From JAOZHU01 sp964632845 (GTDB taxonomy: Archaea > Thermoproteota > Bathyarchaeia > Bathyarchaeales > Bathycorpusculaceae): a stretch of DNA of 64,000 bases. The notes under the pieces were generated by a model. It did no database searches, had not been told where the DNA came from, and was given only the letters and a program-made list of their open reading frames with translations. How positions within the stretch are numbered: the stretch's first letter is position 1; each line of letters starts with the position of its first letter. Position numbers and translations under genes: made by a program. The stretch spans positions 1 through 64,000 of the forward strand of contig CAZWDU010000003.1 of NCBI GenBank assembly GCA_964632845.1, given 5' to 3'. Below, one piece after another: positions 42,765 to 52,306 of the stretch.

Positions 42765-43799
42765 TTAACGACCACGAGACTTACTTGTTTTTTCGTCTTC
42801 CGAGACATCTTCTATTCCGTTCTCGGTTACTTTAAGTATTGCCTCACCTTCAGGCAAATACGGACTTGAAACCAGCCTAGCAATGCGCACAGGACCATGC
42901 GAGGCGCGCCTAAGGTAAACACGTGTGTGACTCGTGTGCCCCACAATGTGACCGCCAATAGGATGCACAGCATCGCCGAAGAACACGTCTGGCTTAGCCA
43001 TAACTTGATTAGTTACAACAGCCACAGCGTTAAAAGCCCGCGCTAACCCAATAAGCTTATGCATGTGCTTGTTCAGCCTCTGCTGCCTAGGCGCCAACAT
43101 CTCCCGCCCCACGTATTCACTTCTGAAATGGGCAGTTAACGAGTCCACAATAATTAACTTCACGTTATTCGCCTTAATCACTTCATCCGCGTTTTCCAAA
43201 AGAAACATCTGATGATCCGAAGTGTACGCTTCAGCGTAAATAATATTCTTAACTACCTCTTCAGGGTCAAGACCTAAATGCTTAGACATTTGCACAATTC
43301 GCTCCAGCCTGAAAGTGTTCTCCGTATCAACGTACAACGCGGCACCGTTTAGTCCTCCGCGTTCGGGGGGTAACTGAACGTTAACACACAACTGGTGGCA
43401 AATCTGGCTTTTTCCACTGCCATATTCACCGTAGAACTCGGTTATAGTCTGCGTTTCCAACCCACCATCTAGAATCTCATCCAATGCTTTGCTGCCTGAA
43501 GTTACGCGCAGAACGGTCTGGCGCATCTTGTAAAGCTCGTCAGCCCGCACGAAGGCAACGCCGATGGAGGAGCGCGCTGCTCCAATGACTGCGAAAGCTT
43601 TTTTTTCGCTGACACCGACGGGTTCCAGTTCTCGGGCGGTAGCCATAGCTAATGATTCAACGGTGTGGTAGCCGAGTTCGCGTAGTTTCTGGGCTGTGGC
43701 GGGTCCGACTCCAGGCAAGTCTTCTATGAACTCGTATTTCTTTTTTGGTGGTGTGCTTTCCACGGTTTCTTCTTGAGGGGTTTCTGTGTCTTCTGACAT
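42765..43799 (-). CDS. radA: RadA DNA repair and recombination protein
   Basis: 344 residues from ATG 43799, the usual archaeal length (17 extra codons upstream are unlikely). N-terminal helix-hairpin-helix (about 25-85, DLPGVGPATAQKLRELG), polymerisation motif FVRADELYK, Walker A GEYGSGKS (124-131), Walker B LIIVDSLTAHFRSEY and the L2 region ending near GGHIVGHTSHTRVYLR. It forms filaments on ssDNA and performs strand exchange. Confidence 0.95.
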   Translation of the reverse strand: MSEDTETPQEETVESTPPKKKYEFIEDLPGVGPATAQKLRELGYHTVESLAMATARELEPVGVSEKKAFAVIGAARSSIGVAFVRADELYKMRQTVLRVTSGSKALDEILDGGLETQTITEFYGEYGSGKSQICHQLCVNVQLPPERGGLNGAALYVDTENTFRLERIVQMSKHLGLDPEEVVKNIIYAEAYTSDHQMFLLENADEVIKANNVKLIIVDSLTAHFRSEYVGREMLAPRQQRLNKHMHKLIGLARAFNAVAVVTNQVMAKPDVFFGDAVHPIGGHIVGHTSHTRVYLRRASHGPVRIARLVSSPYLPEGEAILKVTENGIEDVSEDEKTSKSRGR

Positions 43800-44030
43800 T
43801 AATCTCACGTTTATGAATTTGTAACCAGAGGAACAGTTGCAGAAAGGCATATTTAAAACCCACGAAAAACAAGAACGTTTAGCCCGCGGAGAGGTAAGTT
43901 AAAGTGAACCGTAAGCCGCTTTGGAAATGTGCACGGCGCTAATACTTGGTTTCTTCAGCGTTACGGATGCCAAGTTATAAGTATAAGCCGCAGTTTATAG
44001 AAGAAAGCTGAAAAGAAGAGGAAGCCAGCT

Positions 44031-44915
44031 TTGAAGCAACTGAGCATCGTGGAAAACGCCGCTTTCAACCTCATCAAGCAAGCGGTCATCTACTTGCCTG
44101 AAGACGTTAAGCAAGCACTGCAAAAGGCTTGCACGGAAGAAACAAACGCAACTGCAAAAACGCAGTTAAAAGCCATCTTAGACAACATTGCGCTAGCTGA
44201 AGAACGGCAAGCGCCCCTGTGCCAAGACACAGGCGCAATAACCTTCTACGTCAAAGCAGGCGCGCAGGCAAAGCATTTAGACAAGGTAGCAGAAGCGCTT
44301 GCGAGCGCAACACGGAAAGCCACGCGGGAAATTCCTCTTAGACCGAACGCGGTTAACCCATTCACCCAAAAGAACAGTGGCGACAACACGGGGCGGTTCA
44401 CGCCGCATGTGCACTGGGAAATCGTGGCTGGCGACAGCTTAGAGTTAACGGTGATGCCGAAGGGCGGTGGCTCCGAAAACGTGTGCGTCGTCAAAATGCT
44501 GCTTCCAAGTGAAGGCATAAGCGGATTGAAAAAGTTCGTGGTTGACGCCGTGGTAAACGCAGGCGCGCAGCCTTGCCCGCCAACTATTCTCGGCGTTGCA
44601 GTTGGGGGCGGAGCAGACGTGGCCACAAGCTTAGCCAAGAAAACGTTGCTTAAGCCCTTAAACGAAGCCAACGCAGACCCAGCGGTTGCTCGGTTGGAGC
44701 AGGAGCTTCTTGAAGCAGTTAACATGACGGGCATTGGTCCGATGGGGTTAGGTGGGAAAACCACGGTTTTAGGCGTCCACATTGACTACGCGCATAGGCA
44801 TCCAGCGTCGTTTCCCGCAGCTGTTGCCTTCAACTGCTGGGCTGCAAGACGCGCTTCTGCAAGAATCACCACGGGCGGCACTATTGAGTATTTAACGTAT
44901 AAACATACGAGGTGA
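44031..44915 (+). CDS. Fumarate hydratase class I, alpha subunit
   Basis: 294 residues, TTG start. PLCQDTGAITFYV (Cys about 64), the QPCPPTILGVAVGG loop and the GPMGLGGKTTVLGVHID segment match the iron-sulfur catalytic half of class I fumarase/tartrate dehydratase. With the beta subunit it interconverts fumarate and malate in the citric acid pathway. The beta gene follows with the ribosome site inside this stop. Confidence 0.9.
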   Translation: MKQLSIVENAAFNLIKQAVIYLPEDVKQALQKACTEETNATAKTQLKAILDNIALAEERQAPLCQDTGAITFYVKAGAQAKHLDKVAEALASATRKATREIPLRPNAVNPFTQKNSGDNTGRFTPHVHWEIVAGDSLELTVMPKGGGSENVCVVKMLLPSEGISGLKKFVVDAVVNAGAQPCPPTILGVAVGGGADVATSLAKKTLLKPLNEANADPAVARLEQELLEAVNMTGIGPMGLGGKTTVLGVHIDYAHRHPASFPAAVAFNCWAARRASARITTGGTIEYLTYKHTR

Positions 44916-44923
44916 CAAAGCGC

Positions 44924-45523
44924 ATGGCAACTTACAAACTTAAAACACCCGTCTCGGAAACTGAAGTCCGCAAGCTCAAAGTAAACGACGTGTTATACAT
45001 CACTGGAACTGTGGTTACGGCACGTGACCAAGCGCACAAGCGAGCACTAGAATACGCCAAGCAAGGCAAGCCTCGGCCACTAAATCTTGAAGGCGTAGCC
45101 CTTTTCCACTGTGGCCCCGTCATGCACAAGCAAGATGAACAGTGGGTTGCAGTTGCGGCTGGACCTACCACAAGCACAAGGCTGGAGCTTTTCGAGGCTG
45201 AGTTCATTGAAAAGTTCAAAGTCCGCGTAGTCATCGGCAAGGGTGGCATGGGCGAGAAAACCACCGCTGCCATGGCAAAGTACGGTGCTGTTTACTGTGC
45301 ATTCACGGGTGGCGCTGCGGTTCTCGCTGCAAAAGCTATAAAGCGCGTTAAAAACGTTGAGTGGCTTGACTTGGGTGTACCTGAAGCTTTGTGGATTTTC
45401 GAGGTAAGCGAGTTTGGACCTTTGCTTGTTGCCATTGACTCACATGGAAATAATCTATTTAAGGATGTTGCTGACAAAGCAGCAGCGAACAAGCAGGGAG
45501 TTTACCGCAGGTTGGGGCTGTAG
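44924..45523 (+). CDS. Fumarate hydratase class I, beta subunit
   Basis: 199 residues from ATG 44924, eight bases after GGTGA. VLYITGTVVTARDQAHKRALEYAKQGKP (quoted in part: GTVVTARDQAHKR), the HCGPVM motif, AAGPTTSTRLELF and GKGGMG are typical of the beta half. The partner alpha subunit is directly upstream. Tartrate dehydratase activity cannot be ruled out. Confidence 0.9.
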   Translation: MATYKLKTPVSETEVRKLKVNDVLYITGTVVTARDQAHKRALEYAKQGKPRPLNLEGVALFHCGPVMHKQDEQWVAVAAGPTTSTRLELFEAEFIEKFKVRVVIGKGGMGEKTTAAMAKYGAVYCAFTGGAAVLAAKAIKRVKNVEWLDLGVPEALWIFEVSEFGPLLVAIDSHGNNLFKDVADKAAANKQGVYRRLGL

Positions 45524-45525
45524 GT

Positions 45526-45987
45526 TTATTGGTTTTTTAGTCGTTGCCTGTAGTTGTCGTAGTCAGGCAGTATCCGCGGGTACTCATGCGCCATCAGTGT
45601 TGAGGATATGAGGAAGTCGGCTGATGCGCGGTTGCAAGCTATAGGTATGTTCCACACCACCGCTATGCGCAGCAGCGCTTTTACGTCGGGGTCATGCGGC
45701 AACGGCGCAAGCGGGTCCCAGAAGAAAATCAAAAAATCAATACAGCCTTCAGCTATGCGGGAGCCGATTTGCTGGTCGCCGCCTAAGGGTCCGCTTTCGA
45801 AAACGGTGATTTTTGAGCCTAACTCTTGTTCCAAGATTTTGCCCGTTGTTCCCGTAGCATACAGTTCATGCTGCAACAGGGTGCCCTTGTTAAATCTAAC
45901 CCATTCCAGCAAAGCTGGCTTCTGATGGTCATGTGCTATAAGCGCGATGCGCTTTTTTTGCCCTATTATGGCTATTCGGTTCGACAT
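45526..45987 (-). CDS. mgsA: Methylglyoxal synthase
   Basis: 153 residues. IALIAHDHQKPALLEWV (about 15-31), ELYATGTTGKIL, SGPLGGDQQIGSRIAEG and FFWDPLAPLPHDPDVKALLRI hold the phosphate site and catalytic Asp. It turns dihydroxyacetone phosphate into methylglyoxal plus phosphate. It is convergent with fumarase beta. The bacterial-type enzyme is uncommon in archaea; see larA nearby. Confidence 0.93.
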   Translation of the reverse strand: MSNRIAIIGQKKRIALIAHDHQKPALLEWVRFNKGTLLQHELYATGTTGKILEQELGSKITVFESGPLGGDQQIGSRIAEGCIDFLIFFWDPLAPLPHDPDVKALLRIAVVWNIPIACNRASADFLISSTLMAHEYPRILPDYDNYRQRLKNQ

Positions 45988-46228
45988 GCCAAATTTACGC
46001 TCCTGACTTCTTATGGTAGCATCACGTTAAGGTGCCTATAATGATTTCCCAAATAAAACATTTGCAACTATGAAGGACTTATGTTTCTAATTGCGTGAAA
46101 GCGCGTATGTTGATGCTAGCAACTGCGAAGACGAGCTTGTTTAAGTGCTAAGCAAATGCTTGGAAGCATAAATCTGAGACCAGCGAAAATAACTAAAAGT
46201 TGTTAATTTGTTTTTGCAATACTCAACG

Positions 46229-46705
46229 TTACAGTTTCTTGGCCATTACGTAGGCGCTTTCGCCGTCCGAATAATAACCATTAAGTGTCTTGCTTACTTC
46301 AAAACCCAGTTTTTTGTAAAGTGCGATGCCCACGGCGTTTGTTACTCTAACTTCCAGATAGCACTGCTTTGCCTTGTAATTGCGCATTCCTTCACTTGCC
46401 GCGTTAATTAACGCTTGCGCTACGCCTTTGCGCCTGTACTGCGGCAACACTGCAATGGATACCACATGTCCTTTTCGTATCAAGCCACCTAACCCGTGAT
46501 TTGCCAAGCCTACTTCAACGCGACACATGATGTAGCCAGCAATTCCGCCGTTTTCCTCTGCCACAATGAAAGTTTCAGGAAACCGCTCGTGCAAATCAAT
46601 AAAGAAATAATCCGTATAATTCTCCGGTAAACACACGCGGTTGATTTGCATCACGCTCTGCAGATCATCTGGCGTGAATTTACGCAGCTTGAATGTTTCT
46701 TGCAT
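46229..46705 (-). CDS. RimI-like GNAT N-acetyltransferase
   Basis: 158 residues. FTPDDLQSVMQINRVCLPENYT (quoted as DDLQSVMQINRVCLPE) and VVSIAVLPQYRRKGVAQALI with the R-x2-x-G-x-A acetyl-CoA loop (about 80-99), then LEVRVTNAVGIALYKKLGF. Typical of archaeal Ard1/RimI enzymes acting on protein N-termini. Confidence 0.88.
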   Translation of the reverse strand: MQETFKLRKFTPDDLQSVMQINRVCLPENYTDYFFIDLHERFPETFIVAEENGGIAGYIMCRVEVGLANHGLGGLIRKGHVVSIAVLPQYRRKGVAQALINAASEGMRNYKAKQCYLEVRVTNAVGIALYKKLGFEVSKTLNGYYSDGESAYVMAKKL

Positions 46706-46760
46706 CTTTTCGCCTTCTTAAACGAACATTGCATATCCAACTTAAAGTTTACGTTTCCAC

Positions 46761-48035
46761 CTACTCTTCTGCTACCTTGATTTCAGGCAAAGTGAAGTTG
46801 CCGTAGGGCATCACCCACACTCTCGCTTGTGAACCCGCACTTTTCAACGCTTCAGTAAAAGCGTCATTAACTGCTCTTGCTGTTTTCAGCTTAAAGACGT
46901 TCACTGCATAATAATCTGGCAAAGAGGAAACAAGAATAAGCGGGTGATTCTGCAGAGCTTTAAACAAGTAATACGCTTTATGCCCACCCAAAACAAAATT
47001 GCGCTTAATCTCACGTTCAACTGCTTTTAAATCGCCAAACCGCACCATCCAATCGTAAAACACTTGGTTTCCATGTCCTTCAGGGCACTCGGCGACAAGA
47101 ATTACTACGCCGTTGCGCTTCACCGCTTCCAACGCGTTATCCAGTGCCTTGTATGCTTGAAAAAGGTTTATGTCCGCTGGGTAACCGCCTGAACTGACGA
47201 CCACTATGTCTGCGCGGCGATCTACGGTTACACGGTACATGGCGTCAACAGTTTTGACTGCTTCGAGAAACGCTTGCTCTAAATCGCCTGCGAAAGCCTT
47301 GACGATTTCGCCTTTGCTGTTGGCGACAATGTTTACGATGAAATCCACTTTTGCAAGTCTTGCAGCCTCAGTCATGTCCTCATGCACGGGATTTCCAGTT
47401 AAAACCCCAGTGCGTGAATTAGTGTGTAAAAGCATGGCGTGATTGTGCTTTATTGTTTCTTCGCCTGCGACAGCGGGTAGCACGCTTTTTCTTCCGCCGC
47501 CGTAGCCCGCGTAATAGTGGAACCCTACGTCGCCTACGAGCACTTTCACGTCTGCTTCGGCGAACGTGCGGTTCAAGTAAACCTTGTTTCCATGCGTTTT
47601 AGTGGTGCCTACGTAAACCAAGTCTGCGGCTTTGCAGTCGTGGCTGAGAGTTTTGACACGTTTGAGGATTTCTTCGCCGAGAATCTTAATCGCTTCCTCT
47701 GAGGTTACAGCTCTATGTGTGCCGCAGCCGAAAATCACCGTCACGTTCTCGTCCCGCACACCTGCAGCGTTCAACTCTGCGAGCACGGGCAAAAGCATCA
47801 TATCGCTTGGTGCTTGTCTCGTGGCGTCATCCACCACTATTGCCACTTTGTGCTCTGCTTTGGCAATTTCGCTTAGCCTTTTAGTACCAATAGGCTCTTG
47901 TAATGCTCTTTCCACTTCTGCCTTAGCATCAACTACGCTTGCTTGTTCTTTAGGTTGGATGGAACCTAGAAAGTTTCGAGCTGGAACTCTAACGCAAACA
48001 TCTGTTTTCCCATAGGGTAGCCAAACGTCGACCAT
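46761..48035 (-). CDS. larA: LarA-type nickel-dependent lactate racemase homologue
   Basis: 424 residues. FGCGTHRAVTSEEA (about 103-116), LSHDC, HYYAGYGGGRKSVLPAVAGEETI (quoted as GYGGGRKSVLPAVAG, Lys about 181) and the following KHNH match residues that bind the nickel-pincer cofactor in LarA. It racemises lactate or a related 2-hydroxyacid. No lar cofactor-synthesis genes lie in this window. Confidence 0.87.
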   Translation of the reverse strand: MVDVWLPYGKTDVCVRVPARNFLGSIQPKEQASVVDAKAEVERALQEPIGTKRLSEIAKAEHKVAIVVDDATRQAPSDMMLLPVLAELNAAGVRDENVTVIFGCGTHRAVTSEEAIKILGEEILKRVKTLSHDCKAADLVYVGTTKTHGNKVYLNRTFAEADVKVLVGDVGFHYYAGYGGGRKSVLPAVAGEETIKHNHAMLLHTNSRTGVLTGNPVHEDMTEAARLAKVDFIVNIVANSKGEIVKAFAGDLEQAFLEAVKTVDAMYRVTVDRRADIVVVSSGGYPADINLFQAYKALDNALEAVKRNGVVILVAECPEGHGNQVFYDWMVRFGDLKAVEREIKRNFVLGGHKAYYLFKALQNHPLILVSSLPDYYAVNVFKLKTARAVNDAFTEALKSAGSQARVWVMPYGNFTLPEIKVAEE

Positions 48036-48244
48036 TCAGCATCACGCGATATATCTAAAGAGAAGCGTAGAAAGCACTATTAAGCCTTATCAAACAACTG
48101 TCTTAAAGGGCAAAAGGAAAATAACAATTTTCCCCTTGTTTACAGCATATTTTGGTAGCCAATGTTAAATTCAGTAAAAAACTGTACTTATTTGCCATCC
48201 GCTGTTTTTGTTATGAGAACCGTGCGTTTGCAACAGTTCAAGTG

Positions 48245-48526
48245 TTAAGGTGGTCTCAGGTAGATGCGGAGTTGCCCTTTTGAAACCTGAAGGTCTATTC
48301 TGCCAATTGAAGTGCAACACTTAGACGCTGGTCCCAGTGCTGAGATGGCAAGAACGTTTCGAAATGAGGATTTTGCACCAAGCAATTCTTTAGCTGCTTC
48401 TTTTGCCAACTCAATTTCTAAATGAGTTATTTTCCAGTCTTCTCCGTCGATATGCACATCCTTGACTTTGCCTACTTTGAAACTTTCAACGTACACTTCT
48501 TTATCTATTAGCTCGCTCATTTTCAT
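48245..48526 (-). CDS. PRC-barrel domain protein
   Basis: 93 residues. LIDKEVYVESFKVGKVKDVHID and the following strands fit a single PRC barrel, found in archaeal proteins linked to RNA or cell-division functions. It starts with ATG; a second Met two codons on is an alternative. An AT-rich TATATAA lies near 48571 on this strand. Confidence 0.75.
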   Translation of the reverse strand: MKMSELIDKEVYVESFKVGKVKDVHIDGEDWKITHLEIELAKEAAKELLGAKSSFRNVLAISALGPASKCCTSIGRIDLQVSKGQLRIYLRPP

Positions 48527-48731
48527 GCATTTGTCCTCCAGTAGATAGGTGTATCTTGATTGTTTGGCTTATATAATTTTCCAAACTAAGAAGACAGTTT
48601 TAACAAGATGTTTTCAGTGTCTATTTGCGCCCAGCCTCATGCGGTGCTGCTCAACGCCTACCGCAAAAATAGTAAACCCTATATGCAGTCGCACGAACCT
48701 AACAGAGACCTATGCTTGAAATGTGGTCTCA

Positions 48732-49286
48732 ATGGACATACTCACCATAATATTTATTGCAGTTGGTTTGGCGATGGATGCGTTTGCCGTTTCAATAGCA
48801 AACGGAATGTCAGCAAGCGGTCAAAAACGGAAAAACGCGTTCATCGTAGCATTATTCTTTGGAACGTTTCAGATGCTTATGCCCCTTGTCGGGTGGCTGG
48901 CAGGTCTCGCAATGGCAGAGTTAATTATGGAAATTGACCATTGGATAGCCTTCGGTCTCTTAGCGTTCATTGGTTTAAAGATGATTTATGACTCTTCGAA
49001 AAAAGAGAGCAGCACCAAAGGGAGCAATCTTCGAATTCATACCCTGTTAACGTTATCTGTTGCCACCAGCATTGACGCATTAATGGTTGGCTTAAGTTTT
49101 GCATTTCTCCAAACAGCACTTGCAACGCCCATAATCGTCATCGGCATTGTAACATTTTCCCTTTCGTTCGCAGGCTTCTTGTTTGGCAGCAGTATCGGAA
49201 AGATTTTCGGGAACAAAATCAAAGCCGTAGGCGGAATTATACTAATAGTCATCGGCATAAAGATACTGCTTGAGCATTTAGCTTAA
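48732..49286 (+). CDS. mntP: MntP-type manganese efflux protein
   Basis: 184 residues from ATG 48732. Six membrane helices; GLAMDAFAVSIANGM (about 12-26) and SIDALMVGLSFAF (about 114-126) hold the paired Asp residues conserved in MntP. It exports Mn2+. No yybP-ykoY-type riboswitch pattern was found upstream. Confidence 0.87.
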   Translation: MDILTIIFIAVGLAMDAFAVSIANGMSASGQKRKNAFIVALFFGTFQMLMPLVGWLAGLAMAELIMEIDHWIAFGLLAFIGLKMIYDSSKKESSTKGSNLRIHTLLTLSVATSIDALMVGLSFAFLQTALATPIIVIGIVTFSLSFAGFLFGSSIGKIFGNKIKAVGGIILIVIGIKILLEHLA

Positions 49287-49331
49287 CGGTTAACAGTTGT
49301 GCATACAATTTCTGGCACTGCTAAGGTGTCG

Positions 49332-50303
49332 TCAAGTATCTGGCTCTTTCCGCAACTTAACTGGCGGAAAATCCGTGATGCTCAAAGTTGCTGAAGCGAT
49401 TTTGATTTTTGCAGATTTTTCGAGTTCTACAAGAATCATTCGGCTCAGCTTATCATGCAGGTCTCGTCTATGCCTAACTTCGGTAATGTATCTGATGTCG
49501 AAGGTTATCCAGTTGTCCGTCAGAGTCAAGAAAATGGCAGGTTCAAGCGACCTTTGCGTGAAATAATATTTTCCCTCTATGTCCACAATCCGCTTCTCTG
49601 CATTTTCAGTTATCTGTTTTGTTTCCTTCCTCACGATATCGATAATTAGAGCGTTTGCTTCAGCCCAGTCGCTGTCGTAAGTAATGGGAATTGTGATTTC
49701 GTCCCAGATGAAGGCGAAGTCTCTTGTGTAGTTTTGTATGGTGCCATTTAAAACCACGCCGTTCGGCACGATTGTTAATCTACCTGTCGCTTGGTCTCCT
49801 GCGACCCACTCGCGCGTTTCCATAAGCGTGGTGTAGAGCAAGCCGATGTCTATTACGTCTCCGAATTTCTGGTTGATTTCTATTCTGTCACCAACACTGT
49901 AAATTCCGTTTATGACTATCATTATGCCACCTATGAAATTCTTGAAAATATCCTGAAGGGCAATTGCCACGCCTGCCCCAACTAGCCCGAAAGCAATTAG
50001 GATGTTTTGAGCCTCAACTATCCATATACTGGCAAAGGCAAGCGCAAAAGTGGCAAGGCTTAAAATCGAAATAACCTTTCGCAGGGAATACCTAGTTTTA
50101 GACTCTTTGATTCTCTTCGTGACGAACTCTTCGAACAAAACCTCAAAAAAGAAGTAAATCACCGTAAGCGCCAAACAGGTGTAGACGCCCTTTTCCAAAT
50201 AAGCGTGCGGATACCTGAAATTGACAAAACCTAGTAACACAGAGCCCACAATCAGGGACAACAAAATGATTAGCCTAGAACGCCTCATCGGCTTTTTCCC
50301 CAA
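49332..50303 (-). CDS. MscS-family mechanosensitive channel, larger form
   Basis: 323 residues. Four membrane helices; the pore segment GLVGAGVAIALQDIFKNFIGG (about 120-140) is quoted as GAGVAIALQDIFKNF and is followed by YSVGDRIEIN and a beta domain with ETREWVAGDQATGRLTIVPN (quoted in part). Acts as a tension-gated safety valve or osmotic sensor. It runs opposite to mntP, and their ends are 45 bases apart. Confidence 0.87.
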   Translation of the reverse strand: MGKKPMRRSRLIILLSLIVGSVLLGFVNFRYPHAYLEKGVYTCLALTVIYFFFEVLFEEFVTKRIKESKTRYSLRKVISILSLATFALAFASIWIVEAQNILIAFGLVGAGVAIALQDIFKNFIGGIMIVINGIYSVGDRIEINQKFGDVIDIGLLYTTLMETREWVAGDQATGRLTIVPNGVVLNGTIQNYTRDFAFIWDEITIPITYDSDWAEANALIIDIVRKETKQITENAEKRIVDIEGKYYFTQRSLEPAIFLTLTDNWITFDIRYITEVRHRRDLHDKLSRMILVELEKSAKIKIASATLSITDFPPVKLRKEPDT

Positions 50304-50495
50304 ATATACTCAGCAACAGTAATATTTATACTCACATTTCTTCACCCAACAATTTCAGCCCCTATGTAAAAGGGACTATGTTTTTTCAAGACCTATTTCT
50401 GACTATTTAAAGAGTGGACAAGCTTCCGCAAGCGCTAAGGCGCAAAAAGAAACATTTTGGCGCCGCCGAAAGTCTTCACACCCCACGGAGACCAT

Positions 50496-51932
50496 TTAGA
50501 CCTTAGCCTCCCGCTTGATTAGCTCTTTTAGCTCGTTGCTGAGTATCTGTAGTTGGTGGTTTTCGTAGTCTTCTGTTGTTTTGTGTGTTATGGCTCCTTG
50601 TGTGAGTGCTTCTCTGGTTAGTAGTGCTTCTGGGTTCATTCCCCATGCGCGGATTATTTCTTTGAGGGCTTCGACTTTGTTGGTTTGGGTTTTCTTTGTT
50701 ATGCAGAGTCCTGATGATGCGTAGACGTTTCGGAGTTTGTCGATTCCTATGCTTTGGATGTCGTGGTAGGTGTCCACGGTGTGTCCCATCATGTAGTCGA
50801 CGTAGTCGGATTGTACGCCTAAAGCGAGGAGTTGGGTTTTGAAATATTTTCTTAGGCTGTGGACTCTTAGGTCGTACATGCGTCCGTTGCGTTGCTTGAG
50901 TAGGCCTGCTTGGATGTATAGGTGGTGGACGGCTTTGCGGATTTGTTTTCCTCCTATTGGTCTTGGGTTGTGTCGTGTTTCGTCTCGAATTAGTGGTGAT
51001 TCGTTGGTTAGTTCTTCTGGTGGTCTTCGTTTGTCTGCTGAGCCAAGTCGTCTTTGTTCCATGTAGAGTTTAAGGTACATTGCTGCTTCTGCGCCGAGGA
51101 AGGTGTCGTAGTCGTGGTATTTTCCTTTGGTGATTTCGGCTTCTATGTGGACGTGTATGGGGGTTCTGTTGGCTTCAAGGTCTTCTTTGACGTGTCTGTA
51201 TTGGAGTTTTGACAGGGTTTCTTCTCTGAATGCGCCTAAGGCTAAGCAGGTTACGATTACTTTGTCTCTTAGGTTTGCTATGTCGAGAAGGTGCGCTAGT
51301 TCTTCAGGTTTGGGGGCGCGGTCTTTGTATTTTACTCGTCTGCTGAGTCGTTCTGAGAGTTGTATGTTTATTCCGTTTGTTCGGTAGAAGGTTTTGACTG
51401 CTTTGATGCAGTTGTTGACTGCGCTTGGTGTTAGTCCGTCGTCTTGGAGTTCTGCTAAGTAGTCGTTTAGGTAGCCTGTGTGGTTTTGGATTCTTTGGGG
51501 GTCGGGTATGTTTCCGATTGGTTTTAGGTCTTGTATTATTAGGTCGGGGCTGTATCCGAGCCAGGTTGAGTATCTGTTGACGTTTACGGTGTAGTTGCAG
51601 CAGGTGCGTGTTGAGCCGGAGCAGTGGCGTAGAAGGTGCCGCGCCATTTTTAGTAGGCTTTGGTTGTCAAAGGCGAGTGGTATCATTGCGGGTCTTTCGC
51701 TGACGAAGGAAGTTAGGATGAAGGATATTAGACCTTTTTCTTTGGCGGCGAGGACTTTGTTGAGGTCTAGTGTTATTGGGGTTTTGAGTTTCCAGCCTTT
51801 CAAGCCTAAGTTAATGATGATAGTGTTGTTTTCGATTTTCATTGGGAACTGTATTGTTTTTAATTCTTCAACCGTGAGTTTTCTGGTTCTTCGGATGGGT
51901 TGCGGGATGGCTCTTGCTATGGCTTCGGTCAT
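50496..51932 (-). CDS. Tyrosine recombinase (int2)
   Basis: 478 residues, closely related to int1 (long identical stretches such as LGYSPDLIIQD, KDRAPKPEELA and ITKGKYHDYDTFLGAEAA). Arg in GAFREETLSK, Lys in ITKGKYHDY, H-x-x-R as HSLR, MMGHTVDTYHDIQ with His and Tyr. All catalytic residues are kept, so it is probably active. It overlaps the partner gene start/stop as ATGA. Coding-strand use of A and C matches int1. No recognisable attachment repeat is seen at its 3' side. Confidence 0.88.
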   Translation of the reverse strand: MTEAIARAIPQPIRRTRKLTVEELKTIQFPMKIENNTIIINLGLKGWKLKTPITLDLNKVLAAKEKGLISFILTSFVSERPAMIPLAFDNQSLLKMARHLLRHCSGSTRTCCNYTVNVNRYSTWLGYSPDLIIQDLKPIGNIPDPQRIQNHTGYLNDYLAELQDDGLTPSAVNNCIKAVKTFYRTNGINIQLSERLSRRVKYKDRAPKPEELAHLLDIANLRDKVIVTCLALGAFREETLSKLQYRHVKEDLEANRTPIHVHIEAEITKGKYHDYDTFLGAEAAMYLKLYMEQRRLGSADKRRPPEELTNESPLIRDETRHNPRPIGGKQIRKAVHHLYIQAGLLKQRNGRMYDLRVHSLRKYFKTQLLALGVQSDYVDYMMGHTVDTYHDIQSIGIDKLRNVYASSGLCITKKTQTNKVEALKEIIRAWGMNPEALLTREALTQGAITHKTTEDYENHQLQILSNELKELIKREAKV

Positions 51933-52306
51933 GTCGGTTGTTCTCCTTTTCTTTGAGTTTTTCGCTCAATTGGTGTGAGCGCATACTCGGTGTTAACTAT
52001 GGTTGCTTGGGAATTTAAGTGGCATTCTGAAGTTTCTTGTAGTGGCAGTATGCTGACTTTCAGCTTTTTGTACTCTATAATGTCGGTTTTTAGCAGAACC
52101 AAGCCTGTAGCTTTGGGGTCGCCTCCCTTGAGTGTAGGTGGTTCTGCGTCTTTATCCCAACAGAGCGTGATGTATTGCTCGCATTCATATACTAACCAGC
52201 CAAGGGTCTCTCTAATTTGTGGTTTTATTACTAAAGGTTCGCAGCGACTGAAGAGAACATGATCTAAATAAATCACATAAACCAATGAGATATTAGCTTT
52301 AATCAC
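51929..52306 (-). CDS. Recombinase-partner protein (locus 2)
   Basis: 125 residues, GTG start overlapping the upstream stop by eight bases. Homologous to the protein at 22381-22767: IYLDHVLFSR, KPQIRETLGWL, EPPTLKGGDPKATGLVLL and CHLNSQ. In both loci it comes directly before the recombinase with an ATGA overlap. No known family; see the int1 partner. Confidence 0.7.
   Translation of the reverse strand: MIKANISLVYVIYLDHVLFSRCEPLVIKPQIRETLGWLVYECEQYITLCWDKDAEPPTLKGGDPKATGLVLLKTDIIEYKKLKVSILPLQETSECHLNSQATIVNTEYALTPIERKTQRKGEQPT

Noticed and set aside
48540..48731. Possible manganese riboswitch before mntP
   Set aside because: No yybP-ykoY-like core could be recognised, and this riboswitch class is essentially bacterial.
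48608..48937. A 109-residue frame overlapping mntP
   Set aside because: Unusual composition, no ribosome site and overlap with the well-supported mntP gene in another frame.
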